Source of the DNA: BP-133 sp040756995
GTDB taxonomy: Bacteria > Actinomycetota > Acidimicrobiia > IMCC26256 > BP-133
Reading direction: 5' to 3'
Assembly (NCBI GenBank): GCA_040756995.1
Contig: JBFLYK010000026.1
Location: 29,169 to 93,168, forward strand
DNA length: 64,000 bases
Shown: positions 7,337 through 15,504 of the stretch, one piece after another
Layout of the letters: each line of letters opens with the position of its first letter
Numbering within the stretch: the stretch's first letter is position 1
Notes under the pieces: model-generated
What the model saw: the letters and a program-made list of their open reading frames with translations, nothing else
The model's database searches: none
Told to the model about the DNA's origin: nothing
Made by a program: the position numbers and the translations under genes

Positions 7337-9109
7337 GTGGCGTTCGAGACGATCCCCCAACGTGTGCTCGGCAACGCCCAGCGGTTCGGGTCGGCTCCGG
7401 CCTACTACGTGCGGGGGTCGGGCGGCTGGGAGGCGACGTCCTGGGAGGGGTACGCCGCCGACATCCGGCGGGCCGGGGCCGCCCTGGTGGCGCTCGGGGT
7501 CTCGCCCGGCCAGTCCGTCTGCATCCTGGGGGCCAACCGGCCGGAATGGGTCATCTTCGACGTCGGCGCCATGGCCGCCGGGGCCGTCCCGGCCGGGATC
7601 TACACCACCTCCTCGCCGGGGGAGTGCGCCTACATCCTCAACCACTCCGAGGCGCCCGTCCTCCTGGTGGAGAACGAGGCCCAGTGGCAGAAGATCGCTT
7701 CGGTGCGGGGCGAGCTCCGCCACCTCCGCCACGTCGTGATGATGCGGGGCGGGCCGAAGGTCGACGACCCGCTCGTCATCGGATGGGACGACTTCCTCGG
7801 CCGCGGTGACGGCAGCGGCGGCGTGCTCGAGGAGCGGCTGGAAGCTCTGGGGCCCGACACGGTCTCGACGCTCATCTACACCTCGGGAACGACCGGCCCG
7901 CCCAAGGCCGTGATGCTGACGCAGGACAACCTCACGTGGACCGCCGGCCAGGCGTGCGGGCTGGTCAAAGCCGGCTCCAACGAGCGGCTCCTGTCGTACC
8001 TGCCGCTGTCGCACATCGCCGAGCAGATGTTCACCATCCACATCGCGGCGATGGCCGGCTTCCCGGTCTACTACGCCGAGTCGATCGACAAGCTGCTGGC
8101 CAACCTCCTCGAGGTGAAGCCGACCGTGTTCTTCGGCGTGCCCCGGGTGTGGGAGAAGTTCCACGCCGGGGTGGTGGAGAAGCTCTCCGGGAACCACGGC
8201 CTGAAAGCCAAGCTGGCCGAGCAGGCCACCGCCGTCGGCCGGCGGGTCATCGCCCGCTTGAACCAGGGGCAGCGGGCCGCCCTCCCCGACGCCGTCCAGT
8301 ACACGCTCTTCGAGAAGCTGGTGTACTCCAAGGTGAGGGAAGGCCTCGGTCTGTCGGCCGCCCGCCTCTGTGTGAGCGGCGCGGCGCCGATCTCCAAGGA
8401 GATCCTCGATTTCTTCGCCGGCTTCGGCCTGCCGATCTACGAGGTCTACGGACAGTCGGAGGACTGCGGGCCGACGTCGTTCAACGTCCCCGGCCGGACC
8501 AAGTTCGGGACGGTCGGGCCGCCCTTCCCCGGCGTCGAGGTGAAGATCGCCTCCGACGGCGAGATCCTCGTCCGGGGCCGCAACGTCTTCGCCGGCTACG
8601 CCAAGGACCCGGAGGCGACCGCCGAGGTGCTGTCCGACGGGTGGCTCCACAGCGGGGATCTCGGTGAGTTCGACTCCGACGGGTTCCTGTCGATCACCGG
8701 GCGGAAGAAGGACATCATCATCACCGCCGGCGGGAAGAACGTCGCCCCCAAGCTGCTGGAGGGCGGCCTGCGGAACCACCCGCTGGTGTCCGAGGCGGTC
8801 GTGGTCGGCGACCGGCGCAAGTTCCTCACCGCCCTCGTGACCCTCGATCCGGAGGCGGCGGCCAGGTTCATGGCCGAGCGGGGTCTGTTCGGCCCGCCGG
8901 AACAGAGCGATGCGGTCCGGGCCCAGATCCAGCAGGCCGTCGACACCGTGAACGGCGAGATGGCCCGGGTCGAGCAGATCAAGAAGTTCACGATCCTGCC
9001 CCGGGAGCTGTCGGTCACCGAAGGCGAGCTGACCCCCACGCTGAAGGTGAAGCGCAACGTCGTCACCGCCCACTTCGAGGCGGAGATCGAAGCGATGTAC
9101 GCCGAATAG
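7337..9109 (+). CDS. Long-chain fatty acid--CoA ligase (FadD15-like)
   Basis: A 590-residue ANL-superfamily ligase that adenylates an acid and transfers the acyl group to CoA. It carries the P-loop YTSGTTGPPKAV (near residue 180), a YGQSE motif in place of the more common YGxTE, the hinge block GWLHSGDLGEFDSDGFLSIT followed by GRKKDIII, and the C-terminal catalytic Lys in LTPTLKVKR. The length matches long-chain ligases. The start GTG 7337 has GAGGAGG upstream. A 67-nt gap separates it from the esterase, with a possible -10 (TAGCGT, 7285-7290), so it may have its own promoter. A strong terminator overlaps its stop codon. Confidence 0.92.
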   Translation: MAFETIPQRVLGNAQRFGSAPAYYVRGSGGWEATSWEGYAADIRRAGAALVALGVSPGQSVCILGANRPEWVIFDVGAMAAGAVPAGIYTTSSPGECAYILNHSEAPVLLVENEAQWQKIASVRGELRHLRHVVMMRGGPKVDDPLVIGWDDFLGRGDGSGGVLEERLEALGPDTVSTLIYTSGTTGPPKAVMLTQDNLTWTAGQACGLVKAGSNERLLSYLPLSHIAEQMFTIHIAAMAGFPVYYAESIDKLLANLLEVKPTVFFGVPRVWEKFHAGVVEKLSGNHGLKAKLAEQATAVGRRVIARLNQGQRAALPDAVQYTLFEKLVYSKVREGLGLSAARLCVSGAAPISKEILDFFAGFGLPIYEVYGQSEDCGPTSFNVPGRTKFGTVGPPFPGVEVKIASDGEILVRGRNVFAGYAKDPEATAEVLSDGWLHSGDLGEFDSDGFLSITGRKKDIIITAGGKNVAPKLLEGGLRNHPLVSEAVVVGDRRKFLTALVTLDPEAAARFMAERGLFGPPEQSDAVRAQIQQAVDTVNGEMARVEQIKKFTILPRELSVTEGELTPTLKVKRNVVTAHFEAEIEAMYAE

Positions 9110-9127
9110 CGGCTGGCGCCGCTATTC
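9104..9127 (+). terminator. Intrinsic terminator overlapping the fadD stop codon
   Basis: GAATAGCGGC (9104-9113) and GCCGCTATTC (9118-9127) form a perfect 10-bp stem with a four-base loop. The left arm contains the TAG stop at 9107-9109. A T-rich stretch (CTTTGTTTCT) follows at 9131-9140. This should end the operon that begins before the window. Confidence 0.85.
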
Positions 9128-9140
9128 AGGCTTTGTTTCT

Positions 9141-9201
9141 GGCGGCTTCGCCGCCCCGGGCCTCCGGCCCTCCTCCGGAGCCTGGGGCCCCTGCCCCAGG
9201 C
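9141..9201 (-). terminator. Pair of hairpins ending the convergent kinase gene
   Basis: GGCGGC/GCCGCC (9141-9146 and 9150-9155, three-base loop) and GCCTGGGGC/GCCCCAGGC (9180-9188 and 9193-9201, loop CCCT) are perfect inverted repeats. They lie between the fadD terminator and the stop codon of the minus-strand kinase at 9209. The second begins 8 bp past that stop. Neither has a T tract on the minus strand, as is common in high-GC actinobacteria. Confidence 0.6.
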
Positions 9202-9208
9202 CCGGCCG

Positions 9209-10342
9209 TCATCGGGAAGCCGGCAAACGGAGGCAGAAGCGGGCGCCGCGGGGGTTGCCGGGCTCGTACCAGGCGTCGCCGCCGTTGGCGTGGACGAGAC
9301 CGGCCACGATCGACAGGCCGAGGCCGGTGCCGTGGACGCCGTGACGGGAGCGGGCGGCCTCCGACCGTGAGAAGCGGCCGAAGAGGCGGGGGACGAACTC
9401 CTCGGACACGCCCTCGCCCTCGTCGATCACGCGGATCACGACGCCGGCCGGATCGTCCTCCGCTTCGGCGGCCACGGTGTAGGGCGGGGCGCCGTACTTC
9501 AGGGCGTTGGTGGCGTAGTTCACCAGGGCCTGCTGGAGGTGGTCGGGGTCGACCCGGGCGGTGAGGCCGGCGTCGCAGTGGACCTTGAAGTCGGCGGCGG
9601 CCGGGCCGGCGGCGGCCAGCGCGCTGTCGATGGCCTCGATCACGCACACCTCGACCGGCTCGGCGTGCACCGCTCCCGCCTCGAGCTCCTCGTGGGTGAG
9701 CAGCGTGTCGGTCAGGCGCCGGAGCCGCTCGGTCTGGAGCAGGATCGTCGACAGGCTCTCGGTCTGCTCGGCGGGGGTGAACGTGCCGGGGGCGTCGCGC
9801 AGCAGGGTGGCGTAGCCGGAGATCACCGTGATCGGCGTGCGGATCTCGTGCACCACCATGGCCAGGAACTCCCGGATGGCGGCGTTGGTGGCGGCCAGCC
9901 GGTCACCGGTGTTGGTCGACTCGACCAGGTGGCGCTGCAGTTCGGCCAGCTGCCGGGACCGCTGGACGGCGTGGAGCAGCGTCCGGCCGAGGGACTCGGG
10001 GTCGCTGGTCCACTTGACGACGAAGTCCTGGGCGCCGTGCTCCACGGCGGTGATCCCCAGCGTTTCGTCGCCGCTGCCGGTGCAGACCACGATGGGTGTG
10101 GAGCCGGCGGCCTCGGCCATGCGGGTGAAGGTCGTCAGCCCCTCACCGTCGGGGAGGTGGAGGTCGAGGACGATGACGTCGTAACCGCCGCCCGTGTCGG
10201 ACAGGCGGCGCAGCCCGTCCTCCAGGGTGGAGACCGCCTCCACGGTGAACTGGCAGATCACCGAGCGGCCGAGGACGGCCCGGACGAGCTCGGTGTCGGT
10301 GCGGCTGTCCTCGACGTGCAGTACCCGGATGAGCCGATCCAC
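9209..10342 (-). CDS. Response-regulator receiver fused to histidine kinase
   Basis: A 377-residue soluble signalling protein. Residues 5-120 are a receiver domain with acidic pocket ED (11-12) and phosphoacceptor Asp60 (VLDLHLPDG). A coiled linker leads to a HisKA domain with His165 in VVHEIRTP, then an ATPase domain with N box (NYATNALKYG) and G boxes (DEGEGV, GTGLGLSI). The receiver comes first, so this is not a classic hybrid kinase. It could integrate a phosphorelay signal and pass it to an unseen regulator. There is no transmembrane segment. The GTG start is 7 nt after a TACAAT box, so the mRNA is probably leaderless. Confidence 0.88.
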   Translation of the reverse strand: MDRLIRVLHVEDSRTDTELVRAVLGRSVICQFTVEAVSTLEDGLRRLSDTGGGYDVIVLDLHLPDGEGLTTFTRMAEAAGSTPIVVCTGSGDETLGITAVEHGAQDFVVKWTSDPESLGRTLLHAVQRSRQLAELQRHLVESTNTGDRLAATNAAIREFLAMVVHEIRTPITVISGYATLLRDAPGTFTPAEQTESLSTILLQTERLRRLTDTLLTHEELEAGAVHAEPVEVCVIEAIDSALAAAGPAAADFKVHCDAGLTARVDPDHLQQALVNYATNALKYGAPPYTVAAEAEDDPAGVVIRVIDEGEGVSEEFVPRLFGRFSRSEAARSRHGVHGTGLGLSIVAGLVHANGGDAWYEPGNPRGARFCLRLPASR

Positions 10343-10349
10343 CGCCGGG

Positions 10350-10355
10350 ATTGTA
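10350..10355 (-). promoter_or_regulatory. -10 box of a leaderless promoter for the receiver-kinase gene
   Basis: On the minus strand TACAAT occupies 10355-10350 and the GTG start follows after 7 nt, so transcription would begin at or beside the start codon. No convincing -35 is visible. No ribosome binding site precedes the start, consistent with a leaderless message. Confidence 0.5.
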
Positions 10356-10405
10356 CGGCCCGCTTCCCGAACCGGCGATGCCGGGTCGGGCGAACCTGAG
10401 AGGCT

Positions 10406-11710
10406 CTACAGCATCCGGCGCCGGCGGCGGGAGGTCGGCGCGGCGGCGGCCCGGCGGGCCCGGACGATCTCGCTGGGCGAGAGGGTCGGCGTGGCCGCAG
10501 CGTGGTCGGTGCCGGTGGCGATGGCCTCGATCTCCGCCGCGAACTCGCCCGCCGGATCCCAGGCGGCCAGGTCCTTCAACCGGTCGTCGTTGGAGAAGAC
10601 CTCGACCAGCGGCTGGTTGATCCCGAGTCGCTTCTGGAGGCCCTCGATCTCCCGTTCCTGGTCCCACAGGACGAGGCTCACGGCCACACCGGTCTTGCCC
10701 GCCCGGGCGGTCCGCCCCGAACGGTGCAGGTAGGCCTTGTGGTCCTCGGCGGGGTCGTAGTGGATCACCACGTCGACCCCTTTCACGTCGAGCCCCCGGG
10801 CGGCGACGTCGGTGGCCACCAGCGCCCGGATGGCGCCCGAGCCGAAATCGGCCATGGCCCGGGAGCGGACCTTCTGCGGGAGGTCGCCGTGGATCACGCC
10901 GACCTTCACGCCTTCCCGGCGGAGGTCGGAGGCCACCCGGTCGGCGCCCCGCTTGGTGCGGACGAAGAGGAGGCAGCGGTCGGCGCCGGCGATGATGGAG
11001 GCGGCGACATTGACCTTGTCCATCTGGTGGACCTTGAGGAACCGGTGCTCCATCAGGTCGACCGTCGGCTGGTCGGACTCGACCTCGTGGTGGACGGGAT
11101 CGATCAGGTACTTCTTCACGATGTGGTCGACGTCGCCGTCGAGCGTGGCCGAGAACAGCATCGTCTGAGGGTGCCCCTCGCCGAGGTGGCGGAGGATCCA
11201 CGTCACCTGGGGAGTGAAGCCCATGTCGGCCATGCGGTCGGCCTCGTCGAGGACCACGAGGTCAACCTCGTCGAGGTAGATCTCGCCCCGCTCGAGGAAG
11301 TCGATGAGCCGGCCGGGCGTGGCGACGACGATGTCGCCCTTGCGCCCGAGGGCGGCGGCCTGCTTGCGGGTGGAGTCGCCGCCGTAGACGGTGACGACCG
11401 ACAGCTCCCGCACGGCCGCCAGCGGCGAGAGCACGCCGGCCACCTGCATGGCCAGCTCCCGGGTGGGGACGAGCACCAGCGCCCGGGGGTGGCGGGGCGT
11501 CGCCGGCTTGGTGCGCTCGATGGCGGCGATGCCGAAGGCGAGGGTCTTGCCGGAGCCCGTCTTGGCCTTGCCGCAGATGTCGCGCCCGGCGAGGGCGGCC
11601 GGCATCGTCAGCGTTTGGATCGGGAACGGCTCGGTGATGCCCTGTTCGGAAAGGGCTGAGCAAAGGTCGGGCGACACCCCGATGGTGCCGAACCCGGCGT
11701 CGTGTGACAT
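10406..11710 (-). CDS. DEAD-box ATP-dependent RNA helicase
   Basis: A 434-residue superfamily 2 helicase. The visible order is: Q motif GITEPFPIQ, motif I AKTGSGKT (49-56), motif Ia PTRELA, motif II DEAD, motif III SAT, motif V ATDVAARGLD and motif VI HRSGRTARAG, then a short basic tail ending RRRRML. It unwinds short RNA duplexes, as in cold adaptation or ribosome assembly. I chose the ATG at 11710 because AGGAG lies six bases upstream; the ATG at 11716 touches that site. The roughly 150-nt leader contains a hairpin and T tract (11813-11860), suggesting post-initiation control. Confidence 0.92.
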   Translation of the reverse strand: MSHDAGFGTIGVSPDLCSALSEQGITEPFPIQTLTMPAALAGRDICGKAKTGSGKTLAFGIAAIERTKPATPRHPRALVLVPTRELAMQVAGVLSPLAAVRELSVVTVYGGDSTRKQAAALGRKGDIVVATPGRLIDFLERGEIYLDEVDLVVLDEADRMADMGFTPQVTWILRHLGEGHPQTMLFSATLDGDVDHIVKKYLIDPVHHEVESDQPTVDLMEHRFLKVHQMDKVNVAASIIAGADRCLLFVRTKRGADRVASDLRREGVKVGVIHGDLPQKVRSRAMADFGSGAIRALVATDVAARGLDVKGVDVVIHYDPAEDHKAYLHRSGRTARAGKTGVAVSLVLWDQEREIEGLQKRLGINQPLVEVFSNDDRLKDLAAWDPAGEFAAEIEAIATGTDHAAATPTLSPSEIVRARRAAAAPTSRRRRRML

Positions 11711-11812
11711 CGTCATCTCCTGGTGCTGTTCGGGCCCGGATCGACTTCTCCGGGAATTCCCCCGAACTGCGCCCGGGGGCTCGGGGGACCCTCCCCCGAC
11801 GACGAAAAATGA

Positions 11813-11860
11813 TTGCGAGCGGCGCCTCTGCGGTATTTCTGTCTGGTGCCCAGCTCGCAA
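11813..11860 (-). promoter_or_regulatory. Hairpin with T tract in the helicase mRNA leader (possible attenuator)
   Basis: Read on the minus strand, TTGCGAGC (11860-11853) pairs perfectly with GCTCGCAA (11820-11813). An inner GGCACC/GGCGCC helix has one mismatch, and TCATTTTTCG follows directly. A TAGAAT box at 11870-11865 would start transcription near 11858, inside the first arm, so the hairpin would sit at the extreme 5' end of the transcript, about 100 nt before the start codon. Confidence 0.5.
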
Positions 11861-11864
11861 GCCC

Positions 11865-11939
11865 ATTCTAGCGGTCGACGCCGGGGGACCGGGGTACAGG
11901 GCCGTGCGACTCGCTTCCCTACCGACACGTAGGTAGGCT
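11865..11939. promoter_or_regulatory. Divergent promoter region of helicase and desaturase genes
   Basis: The minus strand has TAGAAT (11870-11865) facing the helicase. The plus strand has TAGGCT (11934-11939) nine bases before the desaturase ATG. Around the latter, CCTACC (11918-11923) and GGTAGG (11932-11937) form an inverted repeat with 8-nt spacing, overlapping the -10, a plausible operator for a repressor of the desaturase. -35 boxes are not clear on either strand. Confidence 0.45.
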
Positions 11940-11948
11940 GGCAGGGAT

Positions 11949-12881
11949 ATGACGACGATCACCCACCCCGGGGATGACCTGCGCCTGATCCATGAGCTGA
12001 TGCCCGTCGCCGAGAAGCTCATGGAACGTCACATCCACTCCTCGAAGGAGTGGTTCCCTCATCTGTACGTGCCCTGGAGCCGGGGCCGTGACTTCGAGGG
12101 TGACGAGGAATGGAACCCCGATGAGTTCCCCCTGCCCGAGCCGGTGCGGGACGCGCTGTTCGTCAACCTCCTGACCGAAGACAACCTGCCCTACTACTTC
12201 CACACGATCGACAACATCTTCGGACCGGGCGTGTGGGGCGAGTGGATCCGGCGGTGGACGGCCGAGGAGCAGCGGCACTCCATCGTCATCCGCGACTACC
12301 TGACGGTGACCCGGGCCCTCGACCCGGTGGAGCTCGAGCGGGGCCGCATGGCCCAGGTGTCGGGGGCGGTTGTGCCCGAGCCCGGCACCCCGGAGGACAC
12401 GCTGGTCTACGTGGCCCTCCAGGAGCTGGCCACCCGTCTGTCCCACCGCAACACCGGCAAGCTGCTCGGTGACCCGGTGGGCTACGAGGTCATGGCCCGG
12501 GTGGCGGCGGACGAGAACCTGCACTACCTGTTCTACCGGGACCTCGTGGCCGAGGCCCTGGCGATCGATCCCTCGGCCGTCGTCCTGGCCATCGACCGGC
12601 AGGTGCGGGACTTCGAGATGCCCGGGACGGGGATCCACAACTTCACGGCGCGGGCGGCGTCGATCGCCCGGGCCGGGATCTACGACCTCGCCCTCCACCA
12701 CGACCAGGTGCTGGTGCCGGTCGTGCTCCGCCACTGGAAGCTGGAGGACGTCGAGGGTCTGTCGGCCGAGGCCGAGGAGGCCCGCACCCGGGTGCTGCGC
12801 TACATGGCCCGTCTGGAGGCCGTGGCCCGCCGGCTCACCGAACGCCGCCAGGCCAAGGAAGCGGAGCTCGTCGAGGTCTAG
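11949..12881 (+). CDS. Acyl-ACP desaturase, soluble diiron ferritin-like
   Basis: A 310-residue protein of the soluble stearoyl-ACP desaturase type, which introduces a cis double bond into an ACP-bound acyl chain using a diiron centre and reduced ferredoxin. The iron-binding pattern is visible as an early Glu (LLTEDNLPYY), EExxH (TAEEQRH), a helix with Glu and His (LQELATRLSHRN) and a second (D/E)ENLH (ADENLHYLF). Length is normal for the actinobacterial DesA group. The start ATG 11949 lies 9 nt after TAGGCT with no strong ribosome binding site. Neighbours are not lipid genes; regulation may act through the inverted repeat at 11918-11937. Confidence 0.88.
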   Translation: MTTITHPGDDLRLIHELMPVAEKLMERHIHSSKEWFPHLYVPWSRGRDFEGDEEWNPDEFPLPEPVRDALFVNLLTEDNLPYYFHTIDNIFGPGVWGEWIRRWTAEEQRHSIVIRDYLTVTRALDPVELERGRMAQVSGAVVPEPGTPEDTLVYVALQELATRLSHRNTGKLLGDPVGYEVMARVAADENLHYLFYRDLVAEALAIDPSAVVLAIDRQVRDFEMPGTGIHNFTARAASIARAGIYDLALHHDQVLVPVVLRHWKLEDVEGLSAEAEEARTRVLRYMARLEAVARRLTERRQAKEAELVEV

Positions 12882-12887
12882 GAGGGT

Positions 12888-14435
12888 CTAGGAGACTTCG
12901 CGGGCCCGGGCCCGCTCCGCGGCGATCGCCGGTTCGGCGGGGATCTGGACGACGAAGCGGGCTCCACCGCCCTTGGCTTCGTCGGCCCAGATGCGGCCCC
13001 CGTGGCCGGTGACGATCTCCCGGCAGATGGCGAGGCCCAGCCCGGAGCCGCCGCCGTGATCCCCCTCGGGCCGGCTGCGGGCGTCGTCGAGGCGGATGAA
13101 GCGGTCGAAGATGTGCTCCCGGTACGGGCGGGGGACGCCGGGGCCGTCGTCGGAGACCACCAGCTGGATCTGGGCCCCGCGCCCGGTGACGTTGACCCGG
13201 CGCAGCTCGAGGTGCACCGTGCCGGTGGCGTAGCGCTCGGCGTTCTCGAGCAGGTTCCGCACCACCCGGGTCAGGTGGTCGGCGATGCCGCGCACCCGTC
13301 CGGCGGAGACCCGGGAGATGTCGACCTGCACCCGACCCCGCTGGCGCAGGCGCCCGGCCTCGGCCAGGACGATGTCATCGAGGTCGAGGGGCGTGGCGCC
13401 GACGAGACCGGCCGGACGCTCCTCGTTGCGGGCCAGGAACAGGAGGTCGTTGACCAGCCGTTCCATCCGCAGGTTCTCGGACAGGAGATCCTCGGCGGTG
13501 GTCTCCCACACCGCCGGGTCGGGGTGGGACAGCGCCACTTCCAGCTGGGCCCGGGTCGAGGCCAGCGGGCTGCGCAGCTCGTGGGAGGCGTCGGCCACGA
13601 ACCGGCGCTGCCGCTCGGCCGAACGCTGCAGGCGGTCCAGCATGGCGTTCATCGTCTGGGCGAGACGGCCGACCTCGTCGTCGATGGGCGGCTCGGCCAC
13701 CCGGTGGTCGAGCGAGGCGGTGTCGGTGATGGCCGCCACCTGGGAGCGGATGACCTCGACGGGCCGCAGCGCCCGTCCGACGAGGAGCCACACCAACAGG
13801 CCGGCCAGGGCCAGGACGCCGGGGACGCCGTAGGCCAGGGCCCGGCGCAGGTCGGCCACCGTGTCCTCGGCCTGGGCCATCTCCGTGGCCACGATCACAT
13901 TGGCCGGGCCGTTCGGCGTCTGCCCGGTCAGCACCACGACCCGGAAGTTCTTCTCCGGCGCGATCGGCGGGCCGTGGACCGTCGTCTGTACCAGGATCCG
14001 GTTGTTGGTGCCCTCCTCGGGATAGACGTAGATGAAGGCGTTGGTGTCCAGGTAGTTCTCGCTCGACGCCACCACGCTGCCGGCCTGGTCGACGACCTGG
14101 ATGAACACCGTCTTGTCGTTGACGCCGCCGGAGACGGGGATGATCCGGCCGAGCACCCCGGCCCGGGCCCGGGCGGCGACGTCCTCGGCCCGGGTGAGGT
14201 TCGTCTCGTCGACGTTGCGGACCAGCGACCGGGAGACGATCACGACGAGGTTGACGGCGCACACGCCCAACGCCGCCGCCACCACGAGCATCGACAGCGC
14301 GGTGGTGCGGGCCCGGACCGAGGCCAGGAACCAGCGGCGCAGGGGCCGTAGCCGGCGACGGGGCCGCAGCCGCGCTCGGAGAATCGCCGCCGCCCGGCGG
14401 CCTCTCGGCAGGGAAACGAACTGGCTAACCGCCAT
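12888..14435 (-). CDS. Membrane sensor histidine kinase with HAMP domain
   Basis: A 515-residue kinase from ATG 14435, which overlaps the stop of the upstream regulator by 11 bp. A basic N terminus is followed by TM1 (about 45-65), an extracytoplasmic sensor region of roughly 130 residues, TM2 (VPGVLALAGLLVWLLVG), HAMP, HisKA with DASHELRSPLA, and a catalytic domain with NLLENAERYA, DDGPGV and GSGLGLAI. It should autophosphorylate and signal to the adjacent OmpR-type regulator. The signal is unknown. It lies tail-to-tail with the desaturase gene with a 6-bp gap. Confidence 0.92.
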   Translation of the reverse strand: MAVSQFVSLPRGRRAAAILRARLRPRRRLRPLRRWFLASVRARTTALSMLVVAAALGVCAVNLVVIVSRSLVRNVDETNLTRAEDVAARARAGVLGRIIPVSGGVNDKTVFIQVVDQAGSVVASSENYLDTNAFIYVYPEEGTNNRILVQTTVHGPPIAPEKNFRVVVLTGQTPNGPANVIVATEMAQAEDTVADLRRALAYGVPGVLALAGLLVWLLVGRALRPVEVIRSQVAAITDTASLDHRVAEPPIDDEVGRLAQTMNAMLDRLQRSAERQRRFVADASHELRSPLASTRAQLEVALSHPDPAVWETTAEDLLSENLRMERLVNDLLFLARNEERPAGLVGATPLDLDDIVLAEAGRLRQRGRVQVDISRVSAGRVRGIADHLTRVVRNLLENAERYATGTVHLELRRVNVTGRGAQIQLVVSDDGPGVPRPYREHIFDRFIRLDDARSRPEGDHGGGSGLGLAICREIVTGHGGRIWADEAKGGGARFVVQIPAEPAIAAERARAREVS

Positions 14436-15102
14436 CGGGGGCGAGGCGGTAGCCCACACCCCGCACCGTCTGGATGGCCCGACGGCCGTAGGGCACGTCG
14501 ACCTTGCGCCGGAGGTACCCGACGTAGACCTCGACGATGTTGGAGTCGCCGTCGTAGGCGGGATCCCAGACGTGTTCCAGGATCTCGGTCTTCGACGTGA
14601 CCTGGCCGACCTTGCGCATCAGGAACTCGAGCAGGGCGAACTCCCGGGCGGTCAGGTTGAGCTCGTCGTCGCCCCGCCAGGCCAGATGGGAGGCCGGGTC
14701 GAGCCGGAGATCCCCGGCGGTGAGCACCGCCGGCCGGGCCGGCGCCCCCCGTCGCAGCAGGGCCCGCAACCGGGCGGTCAGCACGACGAACGAGAACGGC
14801 TTGGTCAGGAAGTCGTCGGCGCCCGTGTCGAGCGCCTCGGCTTCGTCGAGCTCACCGTCCTTGGCGGTGAGCATCAGGATCGGCGTCCAGTGGCCGGCTT
14901 CCCGCAGGGCCGAGCACACTTTGAAGCCGTTCATTCCCGGCAGCATGATGTCGAGGACGATGGCGTCGTAGCGGCCTTCACTGGCCCGCCAGAAGCCGTC
15001 TTTACCGTCCGCGGCAACATCGACGGAGAACCCCTCCGCCTCGAGACCGCGCCGTACCGCATTGGCGAGGCGCGTCTCGTCCTCCACTAAAAGGACCCGC
15101 AT
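14425..15102 (-). CDS. OmpR-family response regulator
   Basis: A 225-residue regulator with receiver domain (ED at 7-8, phosphoacceptor Asp51 in VLDIMLPGMNG, conserved Thr and Lys in LTAKD and TKPF) and a winged-helix DNA-binding domain (LTAREFALLEFLM ... YVGYLRRKVD ... TVRGVGYRL). It precedes and overlaps its kinase gene, a standard two-component operon. The ATG at 15102 is preceded by a purine-rich GGGGAGAGG. It is divergent from gatC; the 99-bp spacer (15103-15201) carries promoters for both. Confidence 0.93.
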   Translation of the reverse strand: MRVLLVEDETRLANAVRRGLEAEGFSVDVAADGKDGFWRASEGRYDAIVLDIMLPGMNGFKVCSALREAGHWTPILMLTAKDGELDEAEALDTGADDFLTKPFSFVVLTARLRALLRRGAPARPAVLTAGDLRLDPASHLAWRGDDELNLTAREFALLEFLMRKVGQVTSKTEILEHVWDPAYDGDSNIVEVYVGYLRRKVDVPYGRRAIQTVRGVGYRLAPDGG

Positions 15103-15188
15103 CCCCAGCTACCTCTCCCCAGCGTCCCCAGACGTTGGCTACCAGAATCTCACAAATCGTGACAAAAAGGCCAGCGCAGCGGGACCCG

Positions 15189-15194
15189 TAGAAT
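15189..15194 (+). promoter_or_regulatory. -10 box of a leaderless promoter for gatCAB
   Basis: TAGAAT at 15189-15194 is separated by 7 nt from the gatC GTG at 15202, so the transcript should start at the start codon. There is no ribosome binding site between them. Confidence 0.55.
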
Positions 15195-15201
15195 CCAGAG
15201 C

Positions 15202-15504
15202 GTGTCGAACCCCCTCACCCGGGCCGACGTCGAGCACGTCGCCAAGCTGGCCCGCCTCGCCCTGTCGGACGACGAGATCGAGCAGTTCACCGTGCAGCTC
15301 GGCGCCGTGCTGGAGCACTTCGCCTCGGTCGCCGCGCTGGACACGTCGGACGTCCCGCCCACGTCGCATCCCATTCCGCTGACCAACGTGCTGCGGCCGG
15401 ATACGCCGCGGCCGGGGCTCGACCGCGACGTCGTGCTGAGCATGGCGCCGGCGGCGGAGGACGGCCGGTTCCGTGTGCCCCGCATCCTGGCGGAGGAACA
15501 GTGA
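15202..15504 (+). CDS. gatC: Asp-tRNA(Asn)/Glu-tRNA(Gln) amidotransferase subunit C
   Basis: A 100-residue GatC that wraps between GatA and GatB in the tRNA-dependent amidotransferase. The family pattern VEHVAKLARLALSDDEIEQF and the conserved C-terminal RVPRIL are present. GTG start 15202 is placed directly after a -10 box. The stop overlaps the gatA GTG (GTGA). The complex converts misacylated Glu-tRNA(Gln) or Asp-tRNA(Asn) to the correct amide forms, essential in actinobacteria lacking GlnRS. Confidence 0.95.
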   Translation: MSNPLTRADVEHVAKLARLALSDDEIEQFTVQLGAVLEHFASVAALDTSDVPPTSHPIPLTNVLRPDTPRPGLDRDVVLSMAPAAEDGRFRVPRILAEEQ

